Shown here piece after piece: positions 25,387 through 33,534 of a DNA stretch of 64,000 nt; the first letter of the stretch is position 1; every line of letters begins with the position of its first letter. A program made the position numbers and the translations under genes. This DNA comes from Chryseobacterium cucumeris (GTDB taxonomy: Bacteria; Bacteroidota; Bacteroidia; Flavobacteriales; Weeksellaceae), in NCBI RefSeq assembly GCF_001593385.1, contig NZ_LUVZ01000012.1:620001-684000 (forward strand), written 5' to 3'. The notes below the pieces were generated by a model. The model worked only from the letters and a program-made list of their open reading frames with translations, was not told where the DNA came from and ran no database searches.

Positions 25387-26142
25387 TTAGGAATTTTTTG
25401 TAGATTCTAAAATCTCAATATTTTTTACCACATCACTGCTTTCACATTTTTTTAATTCTTTTAAAAGAGCAGGAGTGAGGATCTTCGGATTCAGAATTTG
25501 GGTGGCAACTTTAGCGGCTGCGTAATCAACAATACCGATCACAGATTCTCTTAGGAAATTTGGAGTGTTGGAAGCGATAACTGCTGTTGCCCAGGAAGTA
25601 TCTCTTGCTTTGGATATGGCAAAGTCAAGGACAGCATTATCTTTTCCATTAGAAAGTTTGTCCACAAGATCCACAGGATAACATATTTTGTTTAAAGAAT
25701 CCTGTACGTTCTGATTAATGGAAGCAATGACAGTATTAATGTTCTCAAAATCCTTTTTCAAGGGGTTTATTTTCCGGTAAAGCATTATGGTGGCTGCAGA
25801 AATACCCAGATCCAGATTGATGTGTGCATTCATCCCAAGAAATATATGCTGTAATATCAAAAGATTCCTGTTTTTAGCAGCTTCAAAAGCGATGTACCAT
25901 GAGTTGGTGCATCTTTCATTTTTACTGTAGCTTTCCCACGCCTGAAGATATCTTTGTGCAAACGCAATATCAAGCAATGTCATTCTGGGATTATCTTCAA
26001 ATTTTTTCTGCTGAATTCCTTTCAGAACCTGTGCGGTCATGATTCTGTAGGTACAGGCAAAATATCCTGCCGGACTCTTGTTTTCTTTACACCAGATAAT
26101 AATTTCATCCAGTTTTTTCAGAACATCCTCAATGGTTTTCAT
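25387..26142 (-). CDS. DUF5995-like cytoplasmic protein, function unknown
   Basis: A 251-residue soluble, mostly helical protein without signal peptide or membrane segment. The central sequence with ILQHIFLGMNAHINLDLG resembles the conserved core of DUF5995 proteins, which have no assigned function; the His residues and Asn/Asp there could bind a metal. It lies between the efflux operon terminator and the small leader-peptide gene on the same strand, from which it is separated by a terminator. The family call is from memory of the motif. Confidence 0.65.
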   Translation of the reverse strand: MKTIEDVLKKLDEIIIWCKENKSPAGYFACTYRIMTAQVLKGIQQKKFEDNPRMTLLDIAFAQRYLQAWESYSKNERCTNSWYIAFEAAKNRNLLILQHIFLGMNAHINLDLGISAATIMLYRKINPLKKDFENINTVIASINQNVQDSLNKICYPVDLVDKLSNGKDNAVLDFAISKARDTSWATAVIASNTPNFLRESVIGIVDYAAAKVATQILNPKILTPALLKELKKCESSDVVKNIEILESTKNS

Positions 26143-26169
26143 GATAGTTTTTTGTTATTTAAAGATACT

Positions 26170-26196
26170 AAAAAAGTGAGCCGGAAAGCTCACTTT
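26170..26196 (-). terminator. Intrinsic terminator after the double-glycine peptide gene
   Basis: A 9-base stem AAAGTGAGC/GCTCACTTT with a 6-base loop; read leftward it runs into TTTTT. Confidence 0.85.
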
Positions 26197-26214
26197 ATAT
26201 ATTGTTCATTCAGA

Positions 26215-26469
26215 TTATGGGGTGATGATAACCGGATCGGTGATGATAATCGGATCTGGAAAAGGTTCAAGAATCAGTGGCTTGCACATGGCAGCCGGTT
26301 GGCAGGTTCCTCCCATGCATATAAAATTGGTCATAGTGGTAGTGCCGTCAGGACATCTGATCATGCCTTCACCATGGCATCCGCCCGGACATTCTGCCGG
26401 ATACAGGGTTCCTCCAAATACATCTTTCAGTTCTGTTCTCGAAAGTTTTGTGATGCTTAATTTTTTCAT
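26215..26469 (-). CDS. Double-glycine leader peptide with six-cysteine core (bacteriocin-like)
   Basis: An 84-residue small protein. The leader KKLSITKLSRTELKDVFGG ends in Gly-Gly at residues 19-20, the processing site of double-glycine peptides exported by peptidase-containing ABC transporters. The core holds six cysteines (27, 31, 39, 51, 56, 62), then a proline/isoleucine-rich tail with two DPIIIT/DPVIIT units encoded by an 18-base tandem duplication (26221-26256). This leader type is common in Chryseobacterium and is annotated there as bacteriocin-like, without proven activity. A second member lies at 28379 on the other side of a MACPF gene. No transporter gene is nearby. Confidence 0.75.
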   Translation of the reverse strand: MKKLSITKLSRTELKDVFGGTLYPAECPGGCHGEGMIRCPDGTTTMTNFICMGGTCQPAAMCKPLILEPFPDPIIITDPVIITP

Positions 26470-26787
26470 GAGTTTAATTTTTAATTATGGTATTGGTTTG
26501 TTGTAACCCGCTCAACATTAATAGAGTGAGTTGAGTTGCTGATTAGCTAAAATAATTAAATTAATTCATTGATAAAAGTAATATGTTTTGAATTTTTCAT
26601 TTTATTTCATAGGTAATCATTTGAAATAAAACAGATTGTGTTTTAAATGATGTGCTTATTTCTATATCAAGAGATATAAATTATTGTTGGTTTCTATTGT
26701 TAATTGTTTATTAATTCCCTTATTCATGATTTATGTCATTCTGGTTTTGAATGCAAAGAATTAAGTTTGTGCACTTAAAATAAAAAT
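26470..26787. other. 318-base divergent spacer between the leader-peptide and MACPF genes
   Basis: Very A/T-rich. It holds a perfect 10-base inverted repeat TTTTATTTCA...TGAAATAAAA at 26600-26631 with a 12-base spacer, a possible operator, and a TAAGTTTG -7-like box at 26762-26769 ahead of the MACPF gene. No further gene is visible. Confidence 0.5.
26762..26769 (+). promoter_or_regulatory. Candidate -7 element of the MACPF gene
   Basis: TAAGTTTG matches TAnnTTTG and ends 18 bases before the ATG. No TTTG lies at the ideal upstream spacing. Confidence 0.45.
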
Positions 26788-28188
26788 ATGAAAAAACTAA
26801 GTTTCTTTTTTACCAGTATTGTTTTGCTGTTTTTAACATCTTGCTCTACTGAAGAATTTGAAAATTCTAACCAAAATGAAAACTCAAAAAAAAGCTCAGG
26901 GAGAAATTTTGCTAAATTTGCTGGTGATGGCGCTTATGATATCTTAGGATATGGTTATAACGCAACAGGAGAATATGCAAATTCGAACTCCTCAGGATAT
27001 CAGGTAATTGATCTTGAAAAGTTCAAAAACGAACAGGCCGGAAGATTGATTACTGATAATGTCTTTTCTCAGGAATATCTTGAAGAATATGGTGAAAATG
27101 CAGAAGCGTATTCAAAAATGGTATCTACGAAAGTAGGAGCAACAGCAGGATTCTCTTTATTTAAAAAGCTCATTTCGGTTACTTTTAGTTCTTCTGTGAG
27201 CAACACGACGACCAATAAATTTGATGCTAAATATATTTATGGAAGCTATAACCTTTTAATTAAACAAAGAAGATTCAGATTTAATGCTACCCCTGCTTTA
27301 CTATCAGATTATTTGACTCCGGAGTTTTCCAGTGATCTACAGAACAACAGCCCTGCACAGATTGTAAACGATTATGGAACCCATGTTGCGGTAGATATTT
27401 ATACCGGTGCTAAGCTAGATGTAATGTTTCAATCCGAAACAACGAATCAAAGCCGTGAAAAAGCTGCCAGAGTAGGGGTTAAAGTAGGTGTAAAAAGTAT
27501 TTTTGATGCCAATGTTGATAATGACGTAGATACTTCAGAATCCAATAAAAACTTTTCAAGAAAACTATCCTTTAAAACAAGAGGAGGAGATCCGTCTAAG
27601 AGTTTGGTAGGAGAGTTAAACCTTGATCAGGCGAATCCTAAAATTAATATTTCCAGCTGGCAGAACAGTTCAACACCAACGAATGCGGTATTGGTAGAAT
27701 TTGGAAGCAATGGTTTGATACCTCTTTATGAATTTATTAAAGATCCAGTAAAGAAAGCTCAATTGAAAGCTTACATCGATCAATATTTAATCGATAATCA
27801 GGTGAAATTAGATTATACCAATACGGCAAACCTTGTCAATGGTAATTTTGTTAGAAATCCTGCGACCAACCAGATCTTTTTTATGTTTGAAAACAAACTG
27901 AGATATATCCAAAGCCCTATGACACTTTATGGATTATTTAATATTACCAGTGGTGAAATCGCTACTGTGAGCCCAAGCAATTTATCTACAGTGGAACGTG
28001 GAGCAGATTTAACACCTGATAATGATCTCAAACAGGATAATTATACCAATAAGATTTATATGAGAGAAGGTAATACTTTAAGATATATTCCAAATATTGG
28101 TATTTATAATAAATATAGATTTAATAACAATGCAGTTAAAAAAATAAATGGTACTAGTGGTTATACAATAGGTAGCGATATTTTTTAA
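26788..28188 (+). CDS. MACPF-domain pore-forming lipoprotein
   Basis: A 466-residue protein with a signal peptide and lipobox LTSC (Cys19), so surface or outer-membrane attached. Residues about 45-330 read as a membrane attack complex/perforin domain: the hallmark YGTHxxxxxxxG is present as NDYGTHVAVDIYTGAKLDV (about 195-213). The C-terminal part (about 345-466) contains two related units, TNQIFFMFENKLRYI and TNKIYMREGNTLRYI, forming a small repeat domain that could bind a target surface. In Bacteroides, secreted MACPF proteins (BSAPs) kill related strains; a similar antagonistic role here is inference. It lies between two cysteine-rich leader-peptide genes and has a strong terminator. Confidence 0.88.
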   Translation: MKKLSFFFTSIVLLFLTSCSTEEFENSNQNENSKKSSGRNFAKFAGDGAYDILGYGYNATGEYANSNSSGYQVIDLEKFKNEQAGRLITDNVFSQEYLEEYGENAEAYSKMVSTKVGATAGFSLFKKLISVTFSSSVSNTTTNKFDAKYIYGSYNLLIKQRRFRFNATPALLSDYLTPEFSSDLQNNSPAQIVNDYGTHVAVDIYTGAKLDVMFQSETTNQSREKAARVGVKVGVKSIFDANVDNDVDTSESNKNFSRKLSFKTRGGDPSKSLVGELNLDQANPKINISSWQNSSTPTNAVLVEFGSNGLIPLYEFIKDPVKKAQLKAYIDQYLIDNQVKLDYTNTANLVNGNFVRNPATNQIFFMFENKLRYIQSPMTLYGLFNITSGEIATVSPSNLSTVERGADLTPDNDLKQDNYTNKIYMREGNTLRYIPNIGIYNKYRFNNNAVKKINGTSGYTIGSDIF

Positions 28189-28205
28189 TTTAAAATTATA
28201 ACTGT

Positions 28206-28243
28206 AAAAAGAGACTGTCACACCAGACAGTCTCTTTTTATTT
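28206..28243 (+). terminator. Strong intrinsic terminator of the MACPF gene
   Basis: A perfect 14-base stem AAAAAGAGACTGTC/GACAGTCTCTTTTT with a 6-base loop, followed by more T. Confidence 0.92.
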
Positions 28244-28378
28244 CTCAAATGTTTGCGGATAATTATTTAAATGTAGGATTAAAAAATAAATTGTATATTT
28301 ATTTCCAGGTAAAGAGAAATAATAAAGAGGAATCCGAAAATCTTCAAGAGTAGGAAATCAAATTAAACTAAATTAATC

Positions 28379-28546
28379 ATGAAAAATTTAAAAAGCTTAA
28401 ACAGAAAAGAGTTAAAGACTGTTTTAGGAGGTGCAGCATTAGCCTGTGAAGCACCTGTAGATGGGGGATGTCCGGCAGGGTACACATTCTGCAGCAACCC
28501 TTATTGCTGTTATCCACCAAGAAAACCATTTATCTGTTTCGATTAA
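28379..28546 (+). CDS. Small double-glycine leader peptide with six-cysteine core (bacteriocin-like)
   Basis: A 55-residue gene. The leader MKNLKSLNRKELKTVLGG ends in Gly-Gly at 17-18 and matches the leader of the 84-residue protein at 26215 (L.R.ELK.V.GG). The 37-residue core has six cysteines (23, 31, 38, 43, 44, 53) and is rich in Pro, Gly, Tyr and Phe, so it could be a disulfide-stabilised secreted peptide. It has its own terminator 3 bases after the stop and about 135 bases of A/T-rich upstream sequence after the MACPF terminator, so it is a separate unit. The start ATG is the only one that gives the full leader. Confidence 0.8.
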   Translation: MKNLKSLNRKELKTVLGGAALACEAPVDGGCPAGYTFCSNPYCCYPPRKPFICFD

Positions 28547-28549
28547 AAA

Positions 28550-28575
28550 AAATCCCTCAACTGAGGGATTTCTTA
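28550..28575 (+). terminator. Intrinsic terminator of the small peptide gene
   Basis: An AAATCCCTCA/TGAGGGATTT stem directly after the stop codon, followed by a T-rich tract. Confidence 0.8.
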
Positions 28576-28579
28576 TTTA

Positions 28580-29050
28580 TTAAGGATTTTCTTTTGCAAT
28601 TTCATCATGATGTTTAAGATACAAAGGCAGCGCTGCAGAACCATACCAAGGGAAAATTTCATAGCTGAATACACCAGCCTGAACTGCAGGATCTGTTTTT
28701 ACCCACTGCTCGGCTTCTTCCGTAGATTTGGTGTTGAAAATAAACATACCGCGGTAGTTTTCCTTATTCTTTTCAAGAAAAGGTCCGGCAACAACAATTT
28801 TGCCTTCATTGGCCAGTTTACCGATATTAGACATATGCCCTTTCATAAGTTCACCCATTTTAGCTTTGTCTTCAATTTTAGTAGTACCTGTTGTCAGCAT
28901 AACAATCGTATAAGGTTTCATCCCATATTTGTCAGCTCCTAAAGAAGTGGCCAATACCTGATTATATTTAGATTTTTCTGCTTTCTTTTCCTGAGCAAAA
29001 GAAAATGCTGAAAGAAAGAGACCTGCAAGTAGTAGTATTCTTGATTTCAT
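28580..29050 (-). CDS. Exported YCII-related domain protein
   Basis: About 156 residues from MKSRILLL at 29050, with a clear signal peptide ending FSFAQ. The body is a YCII/dimeric alpha-beta barrel domain: YTIVMLTTGTT, GKIVVAGPF and MFIFNTKSTEEAEQWVKTDPAVQAGVF are its landmarks. A longer reading starting 60 bases upstream would put a basic stretch before the signal peptide and is rejected. Function is unknown; YCII proteins are small enzymes or binding proteins, and periplasmic versions are common in Bacteroidetes. Confidence 0.82.
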   Translation of the reverse strand: MKSRILLLAGLFLSAFSFAQEKKAEKSKYNQVLATSLGADKYGMKPYTIVMLTTGTTKIEDKAKMGELMKGHMSNIGKLANEGKIVVAGPFLEKNKENYRGMFIFNTKSTEEAEQWVKTDPAVQAGVFSYEIFPWYGSAALPLYLKHHDEIAKENP

Positions 29051-29125
29051 CTTGTTTTTATTTTGATAAATATAATAAATCCTCACAGATTTCCGAAAAC
29101 TGAATTTCAAATGTCACTATGAAAC

Positions 29126-29149
29126 AAAAAAACCTCGATGATTTCGAGG
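29126..29149 (-). terminator. Intrinsic terminator after pncB
   Basis: A CCTCGA/TCGAGG hairpin; read leftward it is followed by TTTTTTTG. Confidence 0.75.
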
Positions 29150-29177
29150 CTTATATCTAATTGTTCTGATGAGGTTA

Positions 29178-30356
29178 CTAATTTTTTATTCTTAAAAATT
29201 CTTTCGCCAGTTCGATCATCTTTGGATCTCCGGTATATTTACCATGCTCATCGGAAAGTTTTACTGTAGGAATCCATTCTTTATTGGGGGCCTGTACACC
29301 AATAAGTTTCATTACAATATTCATGGGCTTCAATCCCACATCATTGGTAAGGTTGGTGCCGATTCCGAATGAGATACCAATTTTTCCTCTGCAATAATTG
29401 GTAATTTCCTCTACTTTTTCAAGATTTAATGCATCTGAAAAAATAATATATTTAAACATAGGATTGATCCCATTTCTTTGATAGTGGGCAATGGTTTTAT
29501 CTGCAAATTCCAGAGCATCTCCACTGTCATGACGAACGCCATCGAAAAGCTTTGCAAATTTTTTGTCGAACTGCTGGAAAAATACATCTGTGGTATAAGT
29601 ATCAGATAAAGCTACTCCAAGATCTCCCCTGTAAACATCTACCCAGTGTTCCAGCGCCAATTCATTGGCCATCTTGAATCCATATTCAGCTGCGTGGAAC
29701 ATAAACCACTCGTGAGCATGCGTTCCGATAGGTTTTACTCCATATTTCATGGCAAAATGAACGTTGGAACTTCCGATAAATGTAGATTCTTTTTTCTGGG
29801 TTAAAGCTTCCATTACAAGATTCTGTACCTTGTAAGAGTGTCTTCTTCTCGTTCCGAATTCTGCAAACGTTACTCCAAGTCTACCCAAGGAGTCAGCCTT
29901 TTCGATTGTTTTGCTCATCACCACATCGTTGGAATCTCTTTCCATGTGGTTCATCTCGTAATGCAGTTCACTGATCAATGCCAGCAGTGGAACTTCCCAA
30001 AGAATCGTTCTGTACCAAAGCCCTTCAACAATGACAGAAAGATCACCTCCTTCCTGATGGATTTTTACTTCAGAAGGATCATAGTGATAACCTTCTAAAA
30101 AATCAAGATAGGGCAAATCTATATAAGGACATGTTCTTGCCATGAACTTTTTTTCATCTTTTGTAAGTTTAAGTTCAGCCATTTTATTGACAGCTTCTCT
30201 TAAAGCAGCGTCAAACCCTTCCGGAAAGTGGTGTTTTCCCCTGTTGATAAATTCGTATTTTACGATAGAACTCGGGAATAGCTTTACCACAGCATTCTGC
30301 ATGGTTATTTTATAGAAATCATTATCAAGGATAGAGTTTAATCTGACGTCGCTCAT
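29178..30356 (-). CDS. pncB: Nicotinate phosphoribosyltransferase
   Basis: A 392-residue cytoplasmic enzyme of the NAD salvage pathway; it joins nicotinate to PRPP with ATP to give nicotinate mononucleotide. Motifs are clear: NDFYKITMQNAV at the start, FAEFGTRRRHS, the catalytic-His region GTHAHEWFMFHAAEY, and the phosphoribosyl-binding RHDSGD and GIGTNLTNDVG. The length is normal. A TATATTTG box on the minus strand at 30376-30383 would serve as its -7 element. It is flanked by terminators on both sides, so it stands alone. Confidence 0.95.
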   Translation of the reverse strand: MSDVRLNSILDNDFYKITMQNAVVKLFPSSIVKYEFINRGKHHFPEGFDAALREAVNKMAELKLTKDEKKFMARTCPYIDLPYLDFLEGYHYDPSEVKIHQEGGDLSVIVEGLWYRTILWEVPLLALISELHYEMNHMERDSNDVVMSKTIEKADSLGRLGVTFAEFGTRRRHSYKVQNLVMEALTQKKESTFIGSSNVHFAMKYGVKPIGTHAHEWFMFHAAEYGFKMANELALEHWVDVYRGDLGVALSDTYTTDVFFQQFDKKFAKLFDGVRHDSGDALEFADKTIAHYQRNGINPMFKYIIFSDALNLEKVEEITNYCRGKIGISFGIGTNLTNDVGLKPMNIVMKLIGVQAPNKEWIPTVKLSDEHGKYTGDPKMIELAKEFLRIKN

Positions 30357-30389
30357 AATATGTGTAATTTTAACGCAAATATAAAAATA

Positions 30390-30425
30390 AAAAATAAAAT
30401 CGCCTAAATGTAAGGCGATTTTTTT
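30390..30425. terminator. Intrinsic terminator between dps and pncB
   Basis: A perfect 9-base stem AAATCGCCT/AGGCGATTT with A- and T-rich flanks on both sides; it serves the leftward dps gene. Confidence 0.82.
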
Positions 30426-30452
30426 GAAATATTTCCATGCTTATGGATGGAG

Positions 30453-30929
30453 TTATTTTCCAAGATAAGAATTGTACATCCAAACTTCTTTCTCCTGCTC
30501 GGTGATATAGTCGCTCATCTGCGAATTTGTACCTTCGTCTCCTGCTTTATCTGTGATATCTAAAAGTTCTCTCTGCAGGTCAATTACTACTTTGAATGAA
30601 CTTAGAATTTGCTCAACACTTTTGGTACCATCAGTTACTTCTTTGCTTTCCTTAATGGTTGCTACCTTTAAGTAATCTGAATAGTTATGTGCAGGTGTAG
30701 CTCCTAACGTAAGGATTCTTTCTGCAATCTCATCAATCTTTAAGACCAGGCTATTGTATAATTCCTCAAACTTTGGGTGAAGGGTGAAAAACTGATCACC
30801 TTTAATATTCCAGTGAGAACCTCTTGTGTTCTGGTAGAATACTGAATAGTTAGCTAATAGTACATTTAATTTTTCTGAGATGTTTTTACAATCGGCTTCT
30901 TTAAGACCGATAATACTTGCGTTTTTCAT
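30453..30929 (-). CDS. dps: Dps-family ferritin-like DNA protection protein
   Basis: About 158 residues from MKNASIIG at 30929. Dps dodecamers store iron and shield DNA from peroxide. The intersubunit ferroxidase residues are present: His in RGSHWNIKG, Asp in the same helix, and the DEIAER motif about 28 residues later. A longer start at 30968 (MVIVSHFK) is less likely because it adds a segment without homology. A TAAATTTG box on the minus strand at 31031-31038 would leave a leader of about 100 bases. Confidence 0.92.
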   Translation of the reverse strand: MKNASIIGLKEADCKNISEKLNVLLANYSVFYQNTRGSHWNIKGDQFFTLHPKFEELYNSLVLKIDEIAERILTLGATPAHNYSDYLKVATIKESKEVTDGTKSVEQILSSFKVVIDLQRELLDITDKAGDEGTNSQMSDYITEQEKEVWMYNSYLGK

Positions 30930-31162
30930 ATGTATATATTTATTTTTAAAATGTGATACAATCACCACTTCGGTTCAGTAGAGTATGAAGCTTTTTTATG
31001 ATGACTGATTTGTTTATCATTTGTATATCCCAAATTTACGAAATATCGTGCCGAACTCCACTGATTATTAATAGATCATAACTATAAGAAAGTTTTTAAA
31101 TATAGTTTGGAAGTATTAATATTGTGTTTATCTAAAACAGACCTCAGAAATTATAGACTATT

Positions 31163-32293
31163 ATGCTTTTTGATACCCTTATTAATATCCCTGAAAATAA
31201 AGAAAGATCGCTGGTGAAATATTTCAGTATTGGAATTGTACTGATTTATATTGGTGTTTTTATCGCATTATATCTGAAAGCTGAAGAACCATTTTCTGCC
31301 TGGACAATTTCTGACTGGCTGATCAATTATACAGATGGCGGTTTCAAAAGAAGAGGTCTTTTGGGAGATGTATTTTTTTATATACAGGATATGACGGGAT
31401 TGAAATTACAATTTCAGATCTTTATTCTTCAGATCGTGGGGTTGTCGGGAATTCTGTACGGGACGTTTTTATACCTGAAAAAATATAAGGTTGATCTTTT
31501 TTATATGAGCATCATGGCCTCACCTTATATTCTTTTATTTCCTGCATTGACTGTGAGAAATGCCGGGAGAAGAGAAATCATATTGATTCTTATAATGCTG
31601 TGGTATTCTTTTTCAAAAAAATCTAAGCTTAATGATGCGCTATTATGGATTTTTTATATCATTTTTCTTTTCATACACGAGGCCGGATTTTTTTTCTTTC
31701 CCTTTTTATTATGGATTAATTATTCTAAATGGCAGAAAATTAATATTAAATACTTCCTGTCTATAACAGCCGCAGCGTTTACCAGTATTGGTATTATATA
31801 CTTTTGGGGTGGAAATGTGAACGAAGGTGAAAGTTTGTCGATCCTGAAAAGCAGAGGAGTGGTTTTTCAGGAAGAGAATATTTTTGATCTGGAATATTAT
31901 TTTGATTTTAACTATGTTATTCAGTATAAATTATCGTTTCTGGTTCATGCTATTGAGCTCCTTGTTATGATATTTCAAATGGGTCTCTATATTTATCTGT
32001 TTAAAAAAGAATCATTATATAATTACCTTTTCTGTAATATGATCTGCATTATTTGGGTTGCTCCTTTATATTATCTTGGAATAGACTGGATGAGATGGAA
32101 TTATATTTACTCCACATTATTATTCGTTGTTTTTACATCGCTGTTAAAAACAAATGATGCTGAAGGTATATCATTCAATACTAACCCGATAAAATCTTCA
32201 TATCTTATTTTTTCCGGTGTTTTTTATTTATTGGTTCTCCTGCATCTTCAGCATGATACCATGATTGAATGGATTCAAAACTATCTTATATAG
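31163..32293 (+). CDS. Polytopic membrane protein, function unknown
   Basis: A 376-residue inner-membrane protein with about nine or ten hydrophobic segments, no signal peptide and no family I can name. Conserved-looking soluble motifs occur early: TDGGFKRRGLLG (about residue 57-68) and NAGRREI (about 132-138). Arg-rich loops next to membrane segments and the general layout recall polysaccharide polymerases or glycosyltransferase C-like proteins, but this is only resemblance. It stands alone before the rpsL promoter; no sugar genes surround it. Confidence 0.7.
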   Translation: MLFDTLINIPENKERSLVKYFSIGIVLIYIGVFIALYLKAEEPFSAWTISDWLINYTDGGFKRRGLLGDVFFYIQDMTGLKLQFQIFILQIVGLSGILYGTFLYLKKYKVDLFYMSIMASPYILLFPALTVRNAGRREIILILIMLWYSFSKKSKLNDALLWIFYIIFLFIHEAGFFFFPFLLWINYSKWQKINIKYFLSITAAAFTSIGIIYFWGGNVNEGESLSILKSRGVVFQEENIFDLEYYFDFNYVIQYKLSFLVHAIELLVMIFQMGLYIYLFKKESLYNYLFCNMICIIWVAPLYYLGIDWMRWNYIYSTLLFVVFTSLLKTNDAEGISFNTNPIKSSYLIFSGVFYLLVLLHLQHDTMIEWIQNYLI

Positions 32294-32614
32294 AATTAAA
32301 ATTGAAGGGTTCAACCATCATAAGTGTAGGAAGATTTTTAAATACATCGGATCCGATTTCCGGAATCTATTTTAAAGAAAAAAAATATTGAAAACTAGGA
32401 AACGATAGATTTCATAATTATTTAATACTCATTTTTTATACTGTAAAATCTATTTTTTTCCTGCTTGTTTTCCGCATGTATATTGTACTTCTATAATGAT
32501 ACTCATGAAATGTGTTTCATTTCGGATGTAAGTATTTGATTTTAATTTTTATATAAGTATTTGTAGATTAAAAAAATATTACTATTTTTGCACCCTAAAA
32601 TAAAAAGCAATTAA
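32294..32614. other. 321-base spacer with the str-operon promoter
   Basis: Contains the rpsL promoter (32560-32590), a small inverted repeat ATGAAA-TGTG-TTTCAT at 32505-32520, and at 32482-32501 a 20-base word that recurs with one extra T at 36100-36120, just after the operon. No gene is visible. Confidence 0.55.
32560..32590 (+). promoter_or_regulatory. Promoter of the rpsL-rpsG-fusA-rpsJ operon
   Basis: TTTG (32560-32563), 19 bases, TATTTTTG (32583-32590): a perfect Bacteroidetes-type promoter, giving a short leader of about 20 bases before rpsL. Confidence 0.85.
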
Positions 32615-33028
32615 ATGCCTACTATTCAACAATTAGTAAGAAAAGGAAGAGCCACGCTTGCCAAGAAGAGCAAATCGGCTGCCCTAGATTCTTGTCCACA
32701 AAGACGTGGTGTATGTACGAGAGTATATACAACTACACCTAAGAAACCAAACTCTGCACTTAGAAAAGTTGCAAGGGTGAGACTTTCTAACGGTAAAGAA
32801 GTTAACGCCTATATCCCGGGCGAAGGACACAATCTTCAGGAGCACTCGATAGTATTGGTTAGAGGCGGAAGGGTGAAAGACCTACCGGGAGTACGTTACC
32901 ACATCGTAAGAGGTGCATTAGACACAGCTGGTGTAAATGGAAGAACACAGAGAAGATCTAAGTACGGAGCTAAGAGACCTAAACCAGGACAAGCAGCTGC
33001 TGCTCCTGCAAAAGGAAAGAAAAAATAA
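32615..33028 (+). CDS. rpsL: 30S ribosomal protein S12
   Basis: Decoding-centre protein of the small subunit. At 137 residues it is about 13 longer than the usual 124, because of an Ala/Lys-rich tail ([10 protein letters not shown]). The two loops that touch the A site are intact: [12 protein letters not shown], with the wild-type lysine whose change gives streptomycin resistance, and [14 protein letters not shown]. It heads the operon. Confidence 0.97.
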   Translation: MPTIQQLVRKGRATLAKKSKSAALDSCPQRRGVCTRVYTTTPKKPNSALRKVARVRLSNGKEVNAYIPGEGHNLQEHSIVLVRGGRVKDLPGVRYHIVRGALDTAGVNGRTQRRSKYGAKRPKPGQAAAAPAKGKKK

Positions 33029-33051
33029 TCATTAAATAAGGTACAAAAGCA

Positions 33052-33528
33052 ATGAGAAAGACAAAAGCGAAAAAAAGACCGTTGTTACCAGATCCGAAAT
33101 TTAATGATCAATTGGTAACGAGATTCGTAAACAACTTAATGCTTGACGGTAAGAAGTCAATCGCATTCAAAATTTTCTATGATGCATTAGATATCGTAGA
33201 AACTAAAAAAGGAGATAACGAAAAAACTGCACTTGAAATCTGGAAAGATGCACTTACAAATGTAATGCCTCACGTAGAAGTACGTTCTAGAAGAGTAGGT
33301 GGAGCTAACTTCCAGATCCCTATGCCAATCAGAGCTGATAGAAAGATTTCTATGGCAATGAAATGGTTAATCAAGTATTCTAAAGCTAGAAATGATAAGT
33401 CTATGGCTTTGAAATTAGCTAACGAAGTTGTAGCTGCTTCAAGAGAAGAAGGTGCTGCTTTCAAAAAGAAATCTGATACTCACAAAATGGCGGAAGCTAA
33501 CAAGGCTTTCTCACACTTCAAATTCTAA
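33052..33528 (+). CDS. rpsG: 30S ribosomal protein S7
   Basis: A 158-residue head protein of the small subunit that nucleates assembly of the 16S 3' domain. N-terminal [15 protein letters not shown] and the core [18 protein letters not shown] are family-typical. It is 23 bases after rpsL and 6 bases before fusA. Confidence 0.97.
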   Translation: MRKTKAKKRPLLPDPKFNDQLVTRFVNNLMLDGKKSIAFKIFYDALDIVETKKGDNEKTALEIWKDALTNVMPHVEVRSRRVGGANFQIPMPIRADRKISMAMKWLIKYSKARNDKSMALKLANEVVAASREEGAAFKKKSDTHKMAEANKAFSHFKF

Positions 33529-33534
33529 TCTGAA

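Noticed and set aside
32294..32614. Small RNA gene upstream of rpsL
   Set aside because: Only short inverted repeats are visible, with no promoter plus terminator pair of its own.
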